Source of the DNA: Nocardia brevicatena NBRC 12119
GTDB lineage: Bacteria; Actinomycetota; Actinomycetes; Mycobacteriales; Mycobacteriaceae
Length of the DNA: 64,000 nt
Reading direction: 5' to 3'
NCBI RefSeq assembly: GCF_000308495.1
Contig: NZ_BAFU01000052.1
Span: 92,361-156,360, forward strand
Below are positions 53,578-62,835 of the stretch, in pieces. Below the pieces are notes generated by a model, which was not told where the DNA came from, made no database searches, and worked only from the letters and a program-made list of their open reading frames with translations. How positions within the stretch are numbered: position 1 is the first letter of the stretch; each line of letters begins with the position of its first letter. The position numbers and the translations under genes are program-made.

Positions 53578-54315
53578 GTGCCCCGATACAGCCGCACCCA
53601 ACTCGCCGACCACAGCGGGATCCCGGCGCGTACCATCCGCTACTACCACTCGCTCGGTCTGCTGCCCAAGCCCGAACGCGTCGGCAAGGCCGTCGTCTAC
53701 GGGGACGAACACCTCGAACGACTCCGCGGTATCGTCGCCATGCAGGCCCGAGGGCTGCGTCTGGAGGCCATCGCCGAAGTCCTCGCCGCCGAGGCCCGCC
53801 CCGGTGACACCGATTGGCGCGCCCTGTTCGACCCGCGCCGCCATGACCGCCCCGCCGAGCCACCGGCACTCGTCGACGACGCCGCGCTGTCCGAACTGCT
53901 CGGCGATCGTCGCCCGGAAATTCTCGACGAACTCGTCGCCGCTCGCTATCTTGAACGCCACGGCGACCGGTGGCGCATCCCCGACCGGGCCATGCTCAAC
54001 GGTGCGCTCATTCTCTACGACGTCGGCACCGACGTCACTCTCAGCGAAACCCTGCGTGGGCTGATCCGCACCCGTATCGCCCAGTTGGCCGACGAGATCG
54101 TACGTACCTTCCGCGACGCGATCGGCACCAGCTACGGAGGCGAAGCGCTCGGAAGTGATCTGAGCCGGTTCCGGGACCGCTTCCGTGCCGCCGCCTGGGA
54201 GGTGGCCGGCGCGACCCTCGCCGACGAGATCGAGCGCGCGGTGCGCGACCTCGAAGCCGACGCCATGGCACCGATCTCCGATGACCCGGCAGACGCTCTG
54301 CCGGGGTCGCCGTAG
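53578..54315 (+). CDS. MerR-family transcriptional regulator
   Basis: The protein has 245 residues from the GTG at 53578. The MerR winged helix is at residues 3-70: SRTQLADHSGIPARTIRYYH, SLGLLPKPERVGKAVVYGDE and LERLRGIVAMQARGLRLEAI. The C-terminal 160 residues have no cysteine cluster for metals and contain an unusual second helical region (LLGDRRPEILDELVAARYLE; ALILYDVGTDVTLSETLRG), so it probably senses an organic ligand. It is divergent from choD, with an operator-like repeat in the gap. Confidence 0.88.
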   Translation: MPRYSRTQLADHSGIPARTIRYYHSLGLLPKPERVGKAVVYGDEHLERLRGIVAMQARGLRLEAIAEVLAAEARPGDTDWRALFDPRRHDRPAEPPALVDDAALSELLGDRRPEILDELVAARYLERHGDRWRIPDRAMLNGALILYDVGTDVTLSETLRGLIRTRIAQLADEIVRTFRDAIGTSYGGEALGSDLSRFRDRFRAAAWEVAGATLADEIERAVRDLEADAMAPISDDPADALPGSP

Positions 54316-54859
54316 CATCGGCCGGAAATCGGACGGATATGACGTGGTGTGGTTCCGGCATGGGTCGCCGAAAGGTGGCATGGATGGTGCGTGCGGCTTC
54401 GGATGCCCGGCGTGCCGGTATAGCCGACGGTCGTGGCGGATCGTTCTCAACGCGACCACACTCACTCATGGCTGCGGTGCCTTCGTTGCCGTGGTCAGGA
54501 CCGGGGATTCTGTCTGCACGACAAAGGTGACCGTATGGGCTCGTAGTCCGGGCCTGGTAACGGTATGCCGTGATACCTCAACAGGCCACCCACCGGTTCC
54601 CTGTACTGACAGCCGATTGCGCGGACGATGTAAGCGTTCGGTTTCAACGACGGGTCGGAAGGCTTGGCCCCCTCATAAACACAGGAACTCTGGGGCGAAC
54701 GGTCGCGCGACGCCACCTGCGTCGAGAACGTGGATACGGACTGCCCGATGTGGCATTGCCGGCAGTGGGACAACTTCGAAGCGCCCCAAGGTCTTACAAT
54801 AGGACCCTCCTCGCAGGGCGTTGCTTCCGGTATCGACAAAGGAACATGAGGAACCCGGT
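54316..54859. other. 544-bp region with no supported gene
   Basis: GC content falls compared with both sides, and open frames on both strands look random (for example a 97-codon plus-strand frame). It may be decayed or transferred sequence upstream of the unusual gene that starts at 54860. No hairpin was noted. Confidence 0.35.
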
Positions 54860-55507
54860 GTGAACAAAGAACCTCGACAGTGGCTGCCCACCTCGTCCGG
54901 CGAGCATCAAGTTGTCGTCCCGAAGATTCCTATCGTCTTCTACCCGTTCGGGCGCTCGGCAGAGTCGGAGTCGTCATCCGGCGACAGCGGCGCTCCGGCT
55001 ACACCGCTCACCGGCCATCACGTCTCGGTGGAAAACCCCACGATCATGCACGGCCGAATCTCGGCGTTCGCGCGGGAAGATGCCGCCGAAGCCGGGCAGA
55101 CCGAGAAGGGTGCATCCTCGGTAGATACCGACTCGCCATCCCCGCCTTTCGGGCATGTTCATATACAGGGCCCCGACTCCGCACAATCTCCGGCCGTCGA
55201 AGCCGACAACAACCGTGAAGGCGCCGTTGAACCTCTCTCGCAGACGCTGGCGATCGCGCTGGTACGCAAACATATACTCGGCCGCGGCACCGACGCGAGT
55301 AAAGCCTCGGCCGGAAGGCTGGTGGCCGAACGATTCAGTGTCGGCTGGGTCGTGTACACACCCGTAAGCGGACGGCAGCGTAACACCGAAACCTACTACG
55401 TCGCAGACGACGGAGAGCTCGAAGAAACGTCATCGATAGTCGAACCGTCTGCCTACCTCGAATCCGTCGAACAGAGGTTTTGGCAACGTCGAGCCCTGTT
55501 CGGGTAG
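54860..55507 (+). CDS. Unrecognised soluble protein
   Basis: The protein has 215 residues from the GTG at 54860 with GAGGA 8 bases upstream. The N-terminal 135 residues are low in structure and rich in Ser, Pro, Glu and Asp. The last 80 residues look folded: LAIALVRKHILGRGTDASK, RFSVGWVVYTPVSGRQR, YYVADDGELEETSSIVEPS and YLESVEQRFWQRRALFG. The YYVADDGELE segment resembles small domains in toxin-immunity or YrhB-like proteins, but the match is weak. Codon use is less GC3-rich than neighbouring genes, so the gene may be acquired. Confidence 0.6.
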   Translation: MNKEPRQWLPTSSGEHQVVVPKIPIVFYPFGRSAESESSSGDSGAPATPLTGHHVSVENPTIMHGRISAFAREDAAEAGQTEKGASSVDTDSPSPPFGHVHIQGPDSAQSPAVEADNNREGAVEPLSQTLAIALVRKHILGRGTDASKASAGRLVAERFSVGWVVYTPVSGRQRNTETYYVADDGELEETSSIVEPSAYLESVEQRFWQRRALFG

Positions 55508-55593
55508 ACCGGCCCAGCCCTGGCCGCCTCTGTCGGCAGAGCGCCGATCTCTATTGTTGACAGTGCTCTCTATTTTGGTTCAGGCTGACAGGT

Positions 55594-56295
55594 ATGACCA
55601 CCCCCCGTGCCCGTGCCCGCGCCCAGACCCTCATCGATATCAAGCGCATCGCCCGCGAGCACCTGGCCACCCACGGTGCCGCCGCCCTGTCGCTACGCGC
55701 CGTCGCCCGCGAACTCGGCGTGGTGTCCTCGGCCGTCTATCGTTACGTCCATAGCCGTGACGAACTGCTCACCATGCTCGTCGTGGACGGCTATGACGCT
55801 CTCGGCGATGCCGTCGACACCGCCGTCACCGCCGCCCCCGACGACCCGATCGAGCGCCTCCGCGTCACCGGCCGAGCCATACGTTCCTGGGCCCTGGCCG
55901 AACCCGCTTGGTACGGGCTCCTGTTCGGTACCCCCGTCCCCGGTTACAACGCGCCCGCGGAGCACACCGTCACTCCCGGCACCCGGGTGATCGTCACCCT
56001 GCTGCACCTGTTCGAACAGGCCCACCGTCGCCAACTGCTCACCCCGCCCTCTGATATCGCCCCCGTATCCGGTCCACTGGCCGTCGACTTCCTCCGTATC
56101 CGCGAGGAATTCGCCCTCGACCTACCCGAATGGCTGCTCGCCCGCGGGCTCACCGTGTGGTGCGCCTTGTTCGGCGCCGTGAACTTCGATGTCTTCGATA
56201 TGTACGGCGGTGATACCTTCGCCGATCGTGATCAGGTCTTCGAACTGCACCTGGACGCGCTATCCGTCCTTATCGGCGTCCGCGGCGACAGGTGA
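55594..56295 (+). CDS. TetR-family regulator with WHG-type C-terminal domain
   Basis: The protein has 233 residues from the ATG at 55594. The HTH is at residues 12-60 (LIDIKRIAREHLATHGA, LSLRAVARELGVVSSAVYRYVHSR). The C-terminal WAxxEPxWYGLLFG-type segment (WALAEPAWYGLLFGTPVP) identifies the WHG subgroup. A TTGACA element is present at 55557-55562, but I could not fix its -10 box. The 3' end overlaps the convergent permease gene by 36 bp. Confidence 0.9.
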   Translation: MTTPRARARAQTLIDIKRIAREHLATHGAAALSLRAVARELGVVSSAVYRYVHSRDELLTMLVVDGYDALGDAVDTAVTAAPDDPIERLRVTGRAIRSWALAEPAWYGLLFGTPVPGYNAPAEHTVTPGTRVIVTLLHLFEQAHRRQLLTPPSDIAPVSGPLAVDFLRIREEFALDLPEWLLARGLTVWCALFGAVNFDVFDMYGGDTFADRDQVFELHLDALSVLIGVRGDR

Positions 56296-57432
56296 CGGTG
56301 GTTCGGCGGTGACCGGCTGTCCGGTAAGGAGGTCGACCTGCTCGCCGATATAGCGGATCACCACCGCGACCACCGCCACTACGGGCACTGCGAGGAACGC
56401 CCCGGTGATGCCGTACAGCGAGCCGCCGGCAGTTACAGACAGCAGGACGACCACCGCGTGCAGTTTCATGCTGCGGCTCTGCAGGATCGGCTGGAGCACG
56501 TTACCCTCCAGCTGCTGCACCGCCACAATGATGCCGAGCACGATCAGCGCTGTGGTGAAGCCATTGCCGACCAGCGCGACCAATACCGCCAGCGCCCCCG
56601 CCACGAACGCACCGACCATCGGGATGAAGCCGCCCAGGAAGGTGAGCACCGCCAGCACCAGCGCCAGCGGCACCCCGAGGATCACCAGGCCCAACCCGAT
56701 CAGGACCGCGTCGATCAGACTGACCAGTGCCTGGGTGCGAATGAAACCCCCGAGAACCGACCAGACCTGACCCAATACCTCCTCGAGATGCCGACCACCC
56801 CGGCTGCCGACGATCTGGTGCAGCCACGGCAGGAATCTCGGCCCGTCCTTGACGAAGAAGAACGCGAGGATGAGCACCAAGAATATCGCGATCAGCGCCG
56901 AGGTGGCGGTACTGACGCCGGTGAACACCCCGGAGGCGATCTGCTCGGCGCTGGACTGTAGCCGCGAGACAATCGCCTCGACCGCCGAATCGAGCTGTTC
57001 GTCGCGGATCTTCAGCGGTGGCCCCTGCAACCAGTCGCGCACCGTGTTGATACCTTCGGTGGACTTGTCGGCCAGAGCGGGTACCTGATCCACCACCGAC
57101 GGCACGATCAACGCGATCACCCCGGCCAGTACGGCCAGGAAGCCCAGTACGCTCAACGACGCGGCCAGGCCCGGACGCAACCCGAGTCGGACCATCATGC
57201 GCGTCGGTGGCCACAGCACGGTGGCGACCACGACGGCGATCATGACCGGCAGCAGTATGACCCATAGTTTGGCGGTGATATATCCGATCACCCATGCTCC
57301 GGCGGCAATCGCGACCACGCATACCGACCATTTGGCCAACCACAGGATCCCGGCGCCGATGACCTCCCCCCGTTCGGGACGGGCGGCGGATTCCGGTTTG
57401 CCGTCGATGGCCGATTCGTTCTCCCCGTTCAC
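56260..57432 (-). CDS. AI-2E family permease
   Basis: The protein has 390 residues from the GTG at 57432. Seven to eight hydrophobic helices are visible, in the arrangement of the AI-2E (PerM/YdiK) family: two at the N-terminus (WSVCVVAIAAGAWVIGYIT; VILLPVMIAVVVATVLW), a long amphipathic middle, LILAFFFVKDGPRFLPWL, then LGGFIPMVGAFVAGALAVL and LEGNVLQPILQSRSMKLHAV. Members export small solutes or act as ion antiporters; the substrate is unknown. The short acidic tail after the last helix overlaps the neighbouring TetR gene. Confidence 0.9.
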   Translation of the reverse strand: MNGENESAIDGKPESAARPERGEVIGAGILWLAKWSVCVVAIAAGAWVIGYITAKLWVILLPVMIAVVVATVLWPPTRMMVRLGLRPGLAASLSVLGFLAVLAGVIALIVPSVVDQVPALADKSTEGINTVRDWLQGPPLKIRDEQLDSAVEAIVSRLQSSAEQIASGVFTGVSTATSALIAIFLVLILAFFFVKDGPRFLPWLHQIVGSRGGRHLEEVLGQVWSVLGGFIRTQALVSLIDAVLIGLGLVILGVPLALVLAVLTFLGGFIPMVGAFVAGALAVLVALVGNGFTTALIVLGIIVAVQQLEGNVLQPILQSRSMKLHAVVVLLSVTAGGSLYGITGAFLAVPVVAVVAVVIRYIGEQVDLLTGQPVTAEPPSPVAADADKDG

Positions 57433-57584
57433 GAGGCCAGTCTTACACGCCGCACCGACCGGGGTGGGGAAGTACCGACTCGCGGGAACCCCTCGGCTGC
57501 CGACGAGACGACCGTTTCCGCTGTTCGGCGCCCTACCGGCCCAGCGGTACGCCGAATAGTCACTGTCGGAGAGCGCGCACCCGA

Positions 57585-58910
57585 TCAGCCGGGGACCGCC
57601 ACCGGCTCGACGCAGCTCGCCAAACCATCGACGATAGAACAGCTCGCCGGAGCCCTGGTCGGGCGATAACCGGGCCGAACGCCTCCGTCGCGGGTGATGG
57701 CGGCATAGGCGGCGACGGCCTCGGTGGGACGGCGGGTCAGTGTCGGATCGGTGAGCACATCGACGGTATAGAGCCCGAAACGGGGGGTGTACGATCCCCA
57801 TTCGTAGTTGTCGGTGATGCTCCAGTAGTTGTAGCCGATTACGTTCATCCCATCGGCCTTGGCGCGTTGCAACCAGTACACGGTGTCGCGGAGCAGATCG
57901 GCGCGGGTGTAACCGTCCTTGCGCGGCTGTCCGTTCTCGGTGGGCATCCCGTTCTCCACAATGTAGAGCGGTTTGTCGGGATAGGCCCGGGAGTAGTGTT
58001 CCAGCGCGTAGTAGATGCCCTCGGACTGCAGCGTCATGTTCCACAGTTTTTCGGGATCAGGGGGATTGATGATCAGGTCCTGGGGCGAGATGCCGTAGTA
58101 GTAATCGATACCGATGTAATCGAGCGCGGCGCTGATCCGGTCGATGAATCCCTTGTTCACCATGTCCTCGACCGTGGGAATGTATGCCACGTTGCTGCTG
58201 ACCATGGCGTCGGGACGCACGCGGTGGATGTGGTCGTGGATGGCAATGTGGGCCCGGGCCAGTCGGTCCTGCATCGTGGGTAGATCGGCGGCGGTGATAC
58301 CACCGTAGCGCATCTCGTTGAGCATATAGACGGCCGGTTCGTTGAAGGTGATCCACAGCGGATCGTGCCGGGCGAACCGATCGACGACCCGACGGGCATT
58401 GGCGAGCCAGTCGTCGACCATGCCGGGATTGCGCCAGCCACCGCGATCGACTTCCCACCCTGGATAGACCCAGTGATCGAGGGTGATCATGGGACGCATA
58501 CCCGCCGCACGAATGGCGGTGACGACATTGTCGTAGAAGTGAAAACCGGCCTCATCCCATTCACCGGGCCGCGGCTGCACCCGCGCCCATTCGATTCCGA
58601 TGCGGTACACCCGCACTCCGAGCTGTGCGGCCAGCGCAATATCCGAGCCGTACCGTGAGTAGAAATCCACCGAATTCAGATAGGTGTCGGGTGTTTTCCC
58701 GGCGGTGATGTAGCGCGTCCAGTTGCTGTCCGGGGCATTGCCCTCCGCCTGGAAACCGGAAGCCGCCACACCCCATAGGAAATCGGACCCGAGTGGTGCC
58801 ACCCGCACCGGTGGCTCGGGGCGGGCCATGGCCGGTGCGTTGCCGAACAGGATGGCGGAGGTGGTGGCCGCGCAGGCGGTCAAGAATTCGCGGCGGTTGG
58901 GCGGTTGCAT
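57585..58910 (-). CDS. Tat-exported glycoside hydrolase family 1 enzyme
   Basis: The protein has 441 residues from the ATG at 58910 (GGAG upstream). The N-terminus NRREFLTACAATTSAILFG is a twin-arginine signal with probable cleavage after MARP. GH1 signatures: FLWGVAASGFQAEG (45-58), acid/base Glu191 in TFNEP, nucleophile Glu319 in YIVENGMPT, and NYWSITDNYEWGSYTPRFGL. Family members hydrolyse beta-glucosides or related glycosides by retention. Export suggests it acts on glycosides outside the membrane. A C-terminal 40-residue tail with two cysteines (CSIVDGLASC) is unusual for the family. Confidence 0.92.
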   Translation of the reverse strand: MQPPNRREFLTACAATTSAILFGNAPAMARPEPPVRVAPLGSDFLWGVAASGFQAEGNAPDSNWTRYITAGKTPDTYLNSVDFYSRYGSDIALAAQLGVRVYRIGIEWARVQPRPGEWDEAGFHFYDNVVTAIRAAGMRPMITLDHWVYPGWEVDRGGWRNPGMVDDWLANARRVVDRFARHDPLWITFNEPAVYMLNEMRYGGITAADLPTMQDRLARAHIAIHDHIHRVRPDAMVSSNVAYIPTVEDMVNKGFIDRISAALDYIGIDYYYGISPQDLIINPPDPEKLWNMTLQSEGIYYALEHYSRAYPDKPLYIVENGMPTENGQPRKDGYTRADLLRDTVYWLQRAKADGMNVIGYNYWSITDNYEWGSYTPRFGLYTVDVLTDPTLTRRPTEAVAAYAAITRDGGVRPGYRPTRAPASCSIVDGLASCVEPVAVPG

Positions 58911-59095
58911 CGGGCTCCTGTCCTGTCTTCGCTTCTCGGCGGGTGCCGCTCGGTGTTCCACTATGAGCACAGCGTAATGACCTGGGGACCAAGGAGTTGT
59001 GACAAAACATCCTCATAGGGATGGGAACCGAATACACCGAAAAGGGGCCGCAGCAGTGCGTAGCTGGTGGTCGGTGGTCGATGTAGGGAGTGTCA

Positions 59096-59426
59096 GCGTC
59101 CCGAGCCCGCGGCGTCAGGCCGGCGTTGGGCGGGCACCTCTACGACCCCACCGAACCCATGGGCAAGATGTTTTTCAACATCCTGGCCACCGTCGCCGAG
59201 TTCGAGGTCGACCTGCTGCGTATGCGCACCCGCGAAGGTATGGCCATTGCCAAATCCAAGGGCAAACTGCGGGGCAAACAGCCAAAACTGTCCGCCCGCC
59301 GGCAAGCCCATCCGGTCGAACTATACCGGTCCGGCACATACCATTGTCGAGCCGGCCGAATTGTCCAACGTCTCCCGGCCCACCGTCTATCGGGTCCTCG
59401 ACCGAGTTCCCATAGTCTCGACATGA
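59096..59426 (+). pseudogene. Serine resolvase remnant
   Basis: The frame from about 59135 reads LYDPTEPMGKMFFNILATVA, EFEVDLLRMRTREGMAIAKS and GKLRGKQPKLSARRQ, the middle of a Tn3/Tn21-type resolvase. At about 59320 the reading shifts to another frame (VSRPTVYRVLDRV), which contains the HTH end. The catalytic N-terminal serine region is missing. Together with the nearby transposase fragment it marks a former Tn3-like element. Confidence 0.8.
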
Positions 59427-59454
59427 GACCCCCACAAGCAGGAGTGACACCCCG

Positions 59455-60069
59455 GTGACCGACCTGTCCACCCGCACCCGGCTGTGCCCGCCCCCGCCTC
59501 CCCCGACCGACTGGTCGAGCGTCGAGGAAGCCTTGGCACGGGCACTCCCGGCCGACTATAAGCGCCTCATCGACGCCTACGGCTCCGGCAGCTTCTGGGA
59601 CTTCCTGCGCCTCTACCAACCCCACACTCCCACCGAATGGGTCGACATCACCGGCCCCATGCCCACCGTGATCCGCGGCCAACCGGAGGAGGACCGCGCA
59701 CAGCAGAAGAACCCCGTCCCCCACGACCCCCAACACCTGTTTGCCATGGGCGTCACCGACAGCGGCGAATACCTCTTCTGGGTCACCGACCCCGAAGACA
59801 GCCCCGATCAGTGGACCATCGCCGTCAACGAAGCCCGCGGCCCCCGCTGGTTCACCTACGACGGAATCCTCACCCAGCTCCTCATCGCCCTGCCGACCAA
59901 GACCACCAACATCCTCATGTTCCCCGACGACCTTCAGACACTGGACCCCTTCTTCCGCCCCGACCCCCGAGCCGGCACTGCAGGGGTCCGTGCGCACACG
60001 CCAAGGGTCAGTGGGGAACCGTTGACCAGCCGGAAGCCTCCGACATCGAGCACTCGAGCCGTTAGATGA
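59455..60069 (+). CDS. SMI1/KNR4 (SUKH-type) family protein
   Basis: The protein has 204 residues from the GTG at 59455. The SUKH fold is recognisable: DWSSVEEALARALPADYKRL, AYGSGSFWDFLRLYQP, then LFAMGVTDSGEYLFWVTDPE and WFTYDGILTQLL. SUKH proteins are often immunity proteins against contact-dependent nuclease toxins, but stand-alone copies are frequent and no toxin gene is visible. The last 30 residues (after PFFRPDP) look unrelated, so the C-terminus may have been altered by the debris that follows. Confidence 0.75.
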   Translation: MTDLSTRTRLCPPPPPPTDWSSVEEALARALPADYKRLIDAYGSGSFWDFLRLYQPHTPTEWVDITGPMPTVIRGQPEEDRAQQKNPVPHDPQHLFAMGVTDSGEYLFWVTDPEDSPDQWTIAVNEARGPRWFTYDGILTQLLIALPTKTTNILMFPDDLQTLDPFFRPDPRAGTAGVRAHTPRVSGEPLTSRKPPTSSTRAVR

Positions 60070-60133
60070 CGGCCGCCCTGGGCACCGGTCGCCGTGGGCC
60101 GGGCGGACACGGACGCTTTCTACGGGCTGTCTC

Positions 60134-60790
60134 TCAGCTTGAACAACGCCGGTGGAGCACCGGTCTGCCTTCCTCGAGCACGAGGTCGGTGTTGGCCGGG
60201 TAGCCTGCGCCCACCCGCGCCGCGATCTCCGCGAGCTGCCGACGGTAGAAGGAAGCCAGCTCACTCGCGTCGGCCGGGATGCCGGCCTGCCCGCAGAACT
60301 GCACGGCCGATGGCGCGCACTCATCCCAGGACATCAGTTGCGCGCCCAGGTTGGCGTAGGAGTCCGATCCGACCACCACGATGTCTCCCGAGCGCAGCTC
60401 GACGGCGAGGTAGGAGAACAAGCACACCTCCAGATGCCGGCGCGCGAGCATCCCGGGCGGTACTTGCACCGCAGCACCTTGCGCCAAACCACCGTGGCGA
60501 ACGCGTCCACGTCGACTCTGACGGTAACCTGCCGCTCGGATCGCCTGCTCGGCCCCTGTCCGCACCCGCGCTGCCTTGTACTTCGCCCTCAGACGCTCAC
60601 GCACGAACTGCCGATACTGTTTGGCTGTGCGATCCGCATCGGTCTCCGCAGCCACTGTCTGCGGCAGATCCAGCACATCGCGCACATGATCGGCTACCCC
60701 GATCGGAACGTCGGCGAGCTTCGCGAAATACTTCAACCGCTGATAGCACTTCAACCGGACCAAATGCGATTCGCTCTACCTTGCCACGCA
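60134..60790 (-). pseudogene. tnpA: Tn3-family transposase, decayed N-terminal and central part
   Basis: On the minus strand the frame reads LKCYQRLKYFAKLADVPIGV, DRTAKQYRQFVRERLRAKY, then a disturbed junction (about 60470-60530). Another frame there gives VDVDAFATVVWRKVL. It then continues RHLEVCLFSYLAVELRSGDI, VVVGSDSYANLGAQLMSWDE and AGYPANTDLVLEEGRPVL. This matches the first half of Tn3-type TnpA with an internal deletion and frameshift. The catalytic C-terminal half is missing here, while a decayed C-terminal half of a similar transposase lies at 2400-3160 on the other strand. Confidence 0.75.
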
Positions 60791-61729
60791 CCCACGAGAT
60801 CTCATCCAGGTGGGCGTGAACGCCTCCACTAACTCCCGCATCGACACCACGCGCTTGAACCGCGGGTAGGCTGTGCGATCGATCTACGTCAACCCAACAC
60901 CCACCGAGATCACAAACTGGACCCGAATACCCTGACCGCGCTCACAGTCCTGGATACAGACCGTCCCCGACCAGCGGTTGCATCCTACTGTGACCCCTTT
61001 CCAGCGTATTCGGTTCCCACCCCTCATACATGTTGGGGGAGGGGAGTGAACAGAGCCATCCAGGGTCGAAAGAGGGAGCTCGGACCCTGGAGCGGACGAC
61101 AGCGCGCATTCGGAACAGCTGGATCACCTGGGCTCGAGGACTCTGTGGTAGGAGCGCAATACTATTGAAATAGTTTCTTATTTAGATATAAGCATCTAAC
61201 AATGGGATTTTATATCCCACCTCATCACCCCCTAAGCACCCTAAGCAAAAGTCAAGACAAAGGAGACCATCAGAGATCGCCCGAGCTCCATGGAGATGAG
61301 TCCCCGAATCGGCTTACGCCATGTTCAGTTACCTTTCTACGTTCGGCTCCGCGCTCATCAGCTGCAGTGATCATGGACCCGAGCGAAGCGCTGGGTATGC
61401 GGCGTGCAGTTCGAACTCGCGTTGATCCGGGACCAGTTGGATCGGGGCGAGAGCTTCGGCAAGCCACTCCGGCATGGGGCCGGTCTCGCCGAACTGCCCG
61501 CCGTTTCCGGTGCCATCGCCGCCTTCCCCAGAGGGCGGCCTGTCGCCGCTTGTCGAGGGGACCGACCTTCCGATCACGTTGGCGGATTGGGCTTCGGCTC
61601 CTTTCAGTTCATCAGTGGCCCGACCGGACAGGCCGACGAATTGGTCGTATCGCTCGGCGATCGCCCCGCTGGCCTGTGGTATGCCCAGTCGGTCGGTCGC
61701 GCTTGTCGGCGGCCTGGCATGCTGTCGGG
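60791..61729. other. About 940 bp with no supported gene, including an AT-rich patch and a tandem repeat
   Basis: 61140-61265 is strikingly AT-rich for this genome (TTTCTTATTTAGATATAAG; GGGATTTTATATCCC as a small inverted repeat). It contains the 9-bp tandem CCCTAAGCA at 61230-61238 and 61239-61247. The rest has open frames on both strands without family resemblance. It is probably the junction of transferred segments. Confidence 0.4.
61230..61247 (+). repeat. Two tandem copies of CCCTAAGCA
   Basis: A direct 9-bp repeat immediately beside an AT-rich segment and about 480 bp upstream of the DUF4265 gene. It could be a target-site duplication trace, or part of a promoter or replication-like element. 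Only two copies are present. Confidence 0.5.
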
Positions 61730-62233
61730 ATGACGGCAGGCCAGGAGGCATCGGTGACCGGCGACGTTGATCGGGTGAAGGTAGTTTTCGAGTTGCCTCG
61801 AGACGTGGACGGGTGGCCTCCTGTGGGGACCGAGCGCATGTGGGCGATCCGGCGCGATGGTGACCACGTTGAGTTGAACAACATCCCGTTCTTCGTTCGC
61901 GGGTTCGCTTCCGGGGATGTTGTTCGGGTCGTCGCCGACGACGAGGGTGTGCTGTGGGTCAAGGAGGCGTCGGAGTGTTCGGACAACTGCACGATCCGCA
62001 TCATCCCGGTTGGGGGTGGCGGCGAAGTCGAGGCGAGGCAGGCAGTGTTGGATGCGTTTTCCCCGCTGGGTGTCGAAGGGGAAGGCCTCGCCCGGTTCAA
62101 CTTGGTCGCTCTGCATGTGCCGGCCAGCGCGGATATGCGGGCGGTGAAACAGTTGATGATCCAGGGGGCGGAGGACGGGCGCTGGCATTACGAGGAGGGC
62201 TGTGTCACCGAGATGTGGCGGGCAGCCGACTGA
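61730..62233 (+). CDS. DUF4265 protein
   Basis: The protein has 167 residues from the ATG at 61730. The DUF4265 pattern is clear: VVFELPRDVDGWPPVGTERM, WAIRRDGDHVELNNIPFFVR, FASGDVVRVVADDEGVLWV and SDNCTIRIIPVGG. The family is small, soluble and of unknown function, often encoded in accessory regions. Here it lies among integrase and transposase fragments. A short ribosome-binding site (GGGA) overlaps the start. Confidence 0.85.
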   Translation: MTAGQEASVTGDVDRVKVVFELPRDVDGWPPVGTERMWAIRRDGDHVELNNIPFFVRGFASGDVVRVVADDEGVLWVKEASECSDNCTIRIIPVGGGGEVEARQAVLDAFSPLGVEGEGLARFNLVALHVPASADMRAVKQLMIQGAEDGRWHYEEGCVTEMWRAAD

Positions 62234-62238
62234 GCGAT

Positions 62239-62550
62239 TCATGAGCACTGTCTTCCGGTGCCGGGCATGCCGAGGCCGAGTTTGTGGGCCTGCTCGCGTT
62301 TGTCGCGCAAGAAGGTAAGGGTGGGTTCGATGCCTTCGATTTCGCCCAGCCATCCTTCGGCCTGGGCTCTGGATTGCCGAGCGAGGAGATCGGTTTCGAT
62401 CTCCTCGAGCCGGGACCCGATCTGCGGGTCGATGTGGAGCATCGGGCAGCGGATGCAGGCGTGCTGATGTGGGCAAGGGATGGCGTGGGAATCGATAAGG
62501 CGATAGCCCGTCATCCAAGCGGTGGGGACTTGTCGGGGGTCGAGGAGCAT
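62239..62550 (-). pseudogene. C-terminal fragment of a Tn554-type integrase
   Basis: A 103-codon frame: WMTGYRLIDSHAIPCPHQHA, CIRCPMLHIDPQIGSRLEEI and LLARQSRAQAEGWLGEIEGI are typical of the cysteine-containing C-terminal end of large tyrosine recombinases used by site-specific elements. The catalytic core is absent and no start of the full gene is visible upstream. Its end lies 5 bp from the DUF4265 stop. Confidence 0.7.
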
Positions 62551-62835
62551 CGGCGTGGAATCCGGCGCTAGCGCGAATTGACTTGGCTTTCCCTGTCGCG
62601 CAGCCCTCGGCCCGGACCGCTACCGCGCATAGTTTCCCGAGCCGACCCTCTGCTGACTCGGACAAATGCCTGGTCGCCATTCGAGTTACCGCACATAGTG
62701 AGCTGCTATCTGCGGTAACTGCTAAGCGCCGGATTTCTCACCGATGTTCCCCGACCCCCGTCTACCAGTGAATACCGGCAGTCAGGCTTCTCGGCTCGTC
62801 TCTCATTACGAAGGATTCGAGACTCCTGGGCGGCT

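Noticed and set aside
55557-55585. Full sigma-70-type promoter before the TetR gene at 55594
   Set aside because: TTGACA is present, but no acceptable -10 box lies 16-18 bp downstream.
61371-61751. 126-codon minus-strand frame upstream of the DUF4265 gene
   Set aside because: No family resemblance and it overlaps the start of the DUF4265 gene; some stretches look protein-like but not enough to call a gene.
59455-62233. Toxin-immunity or anti-phage island built on the SUKH and DUF4265 genes
   Set aside because: No toxin, nuclease, ATPase or other effector is encoded in the patch; only two small genes are intact, so a defence system cannot be supported.
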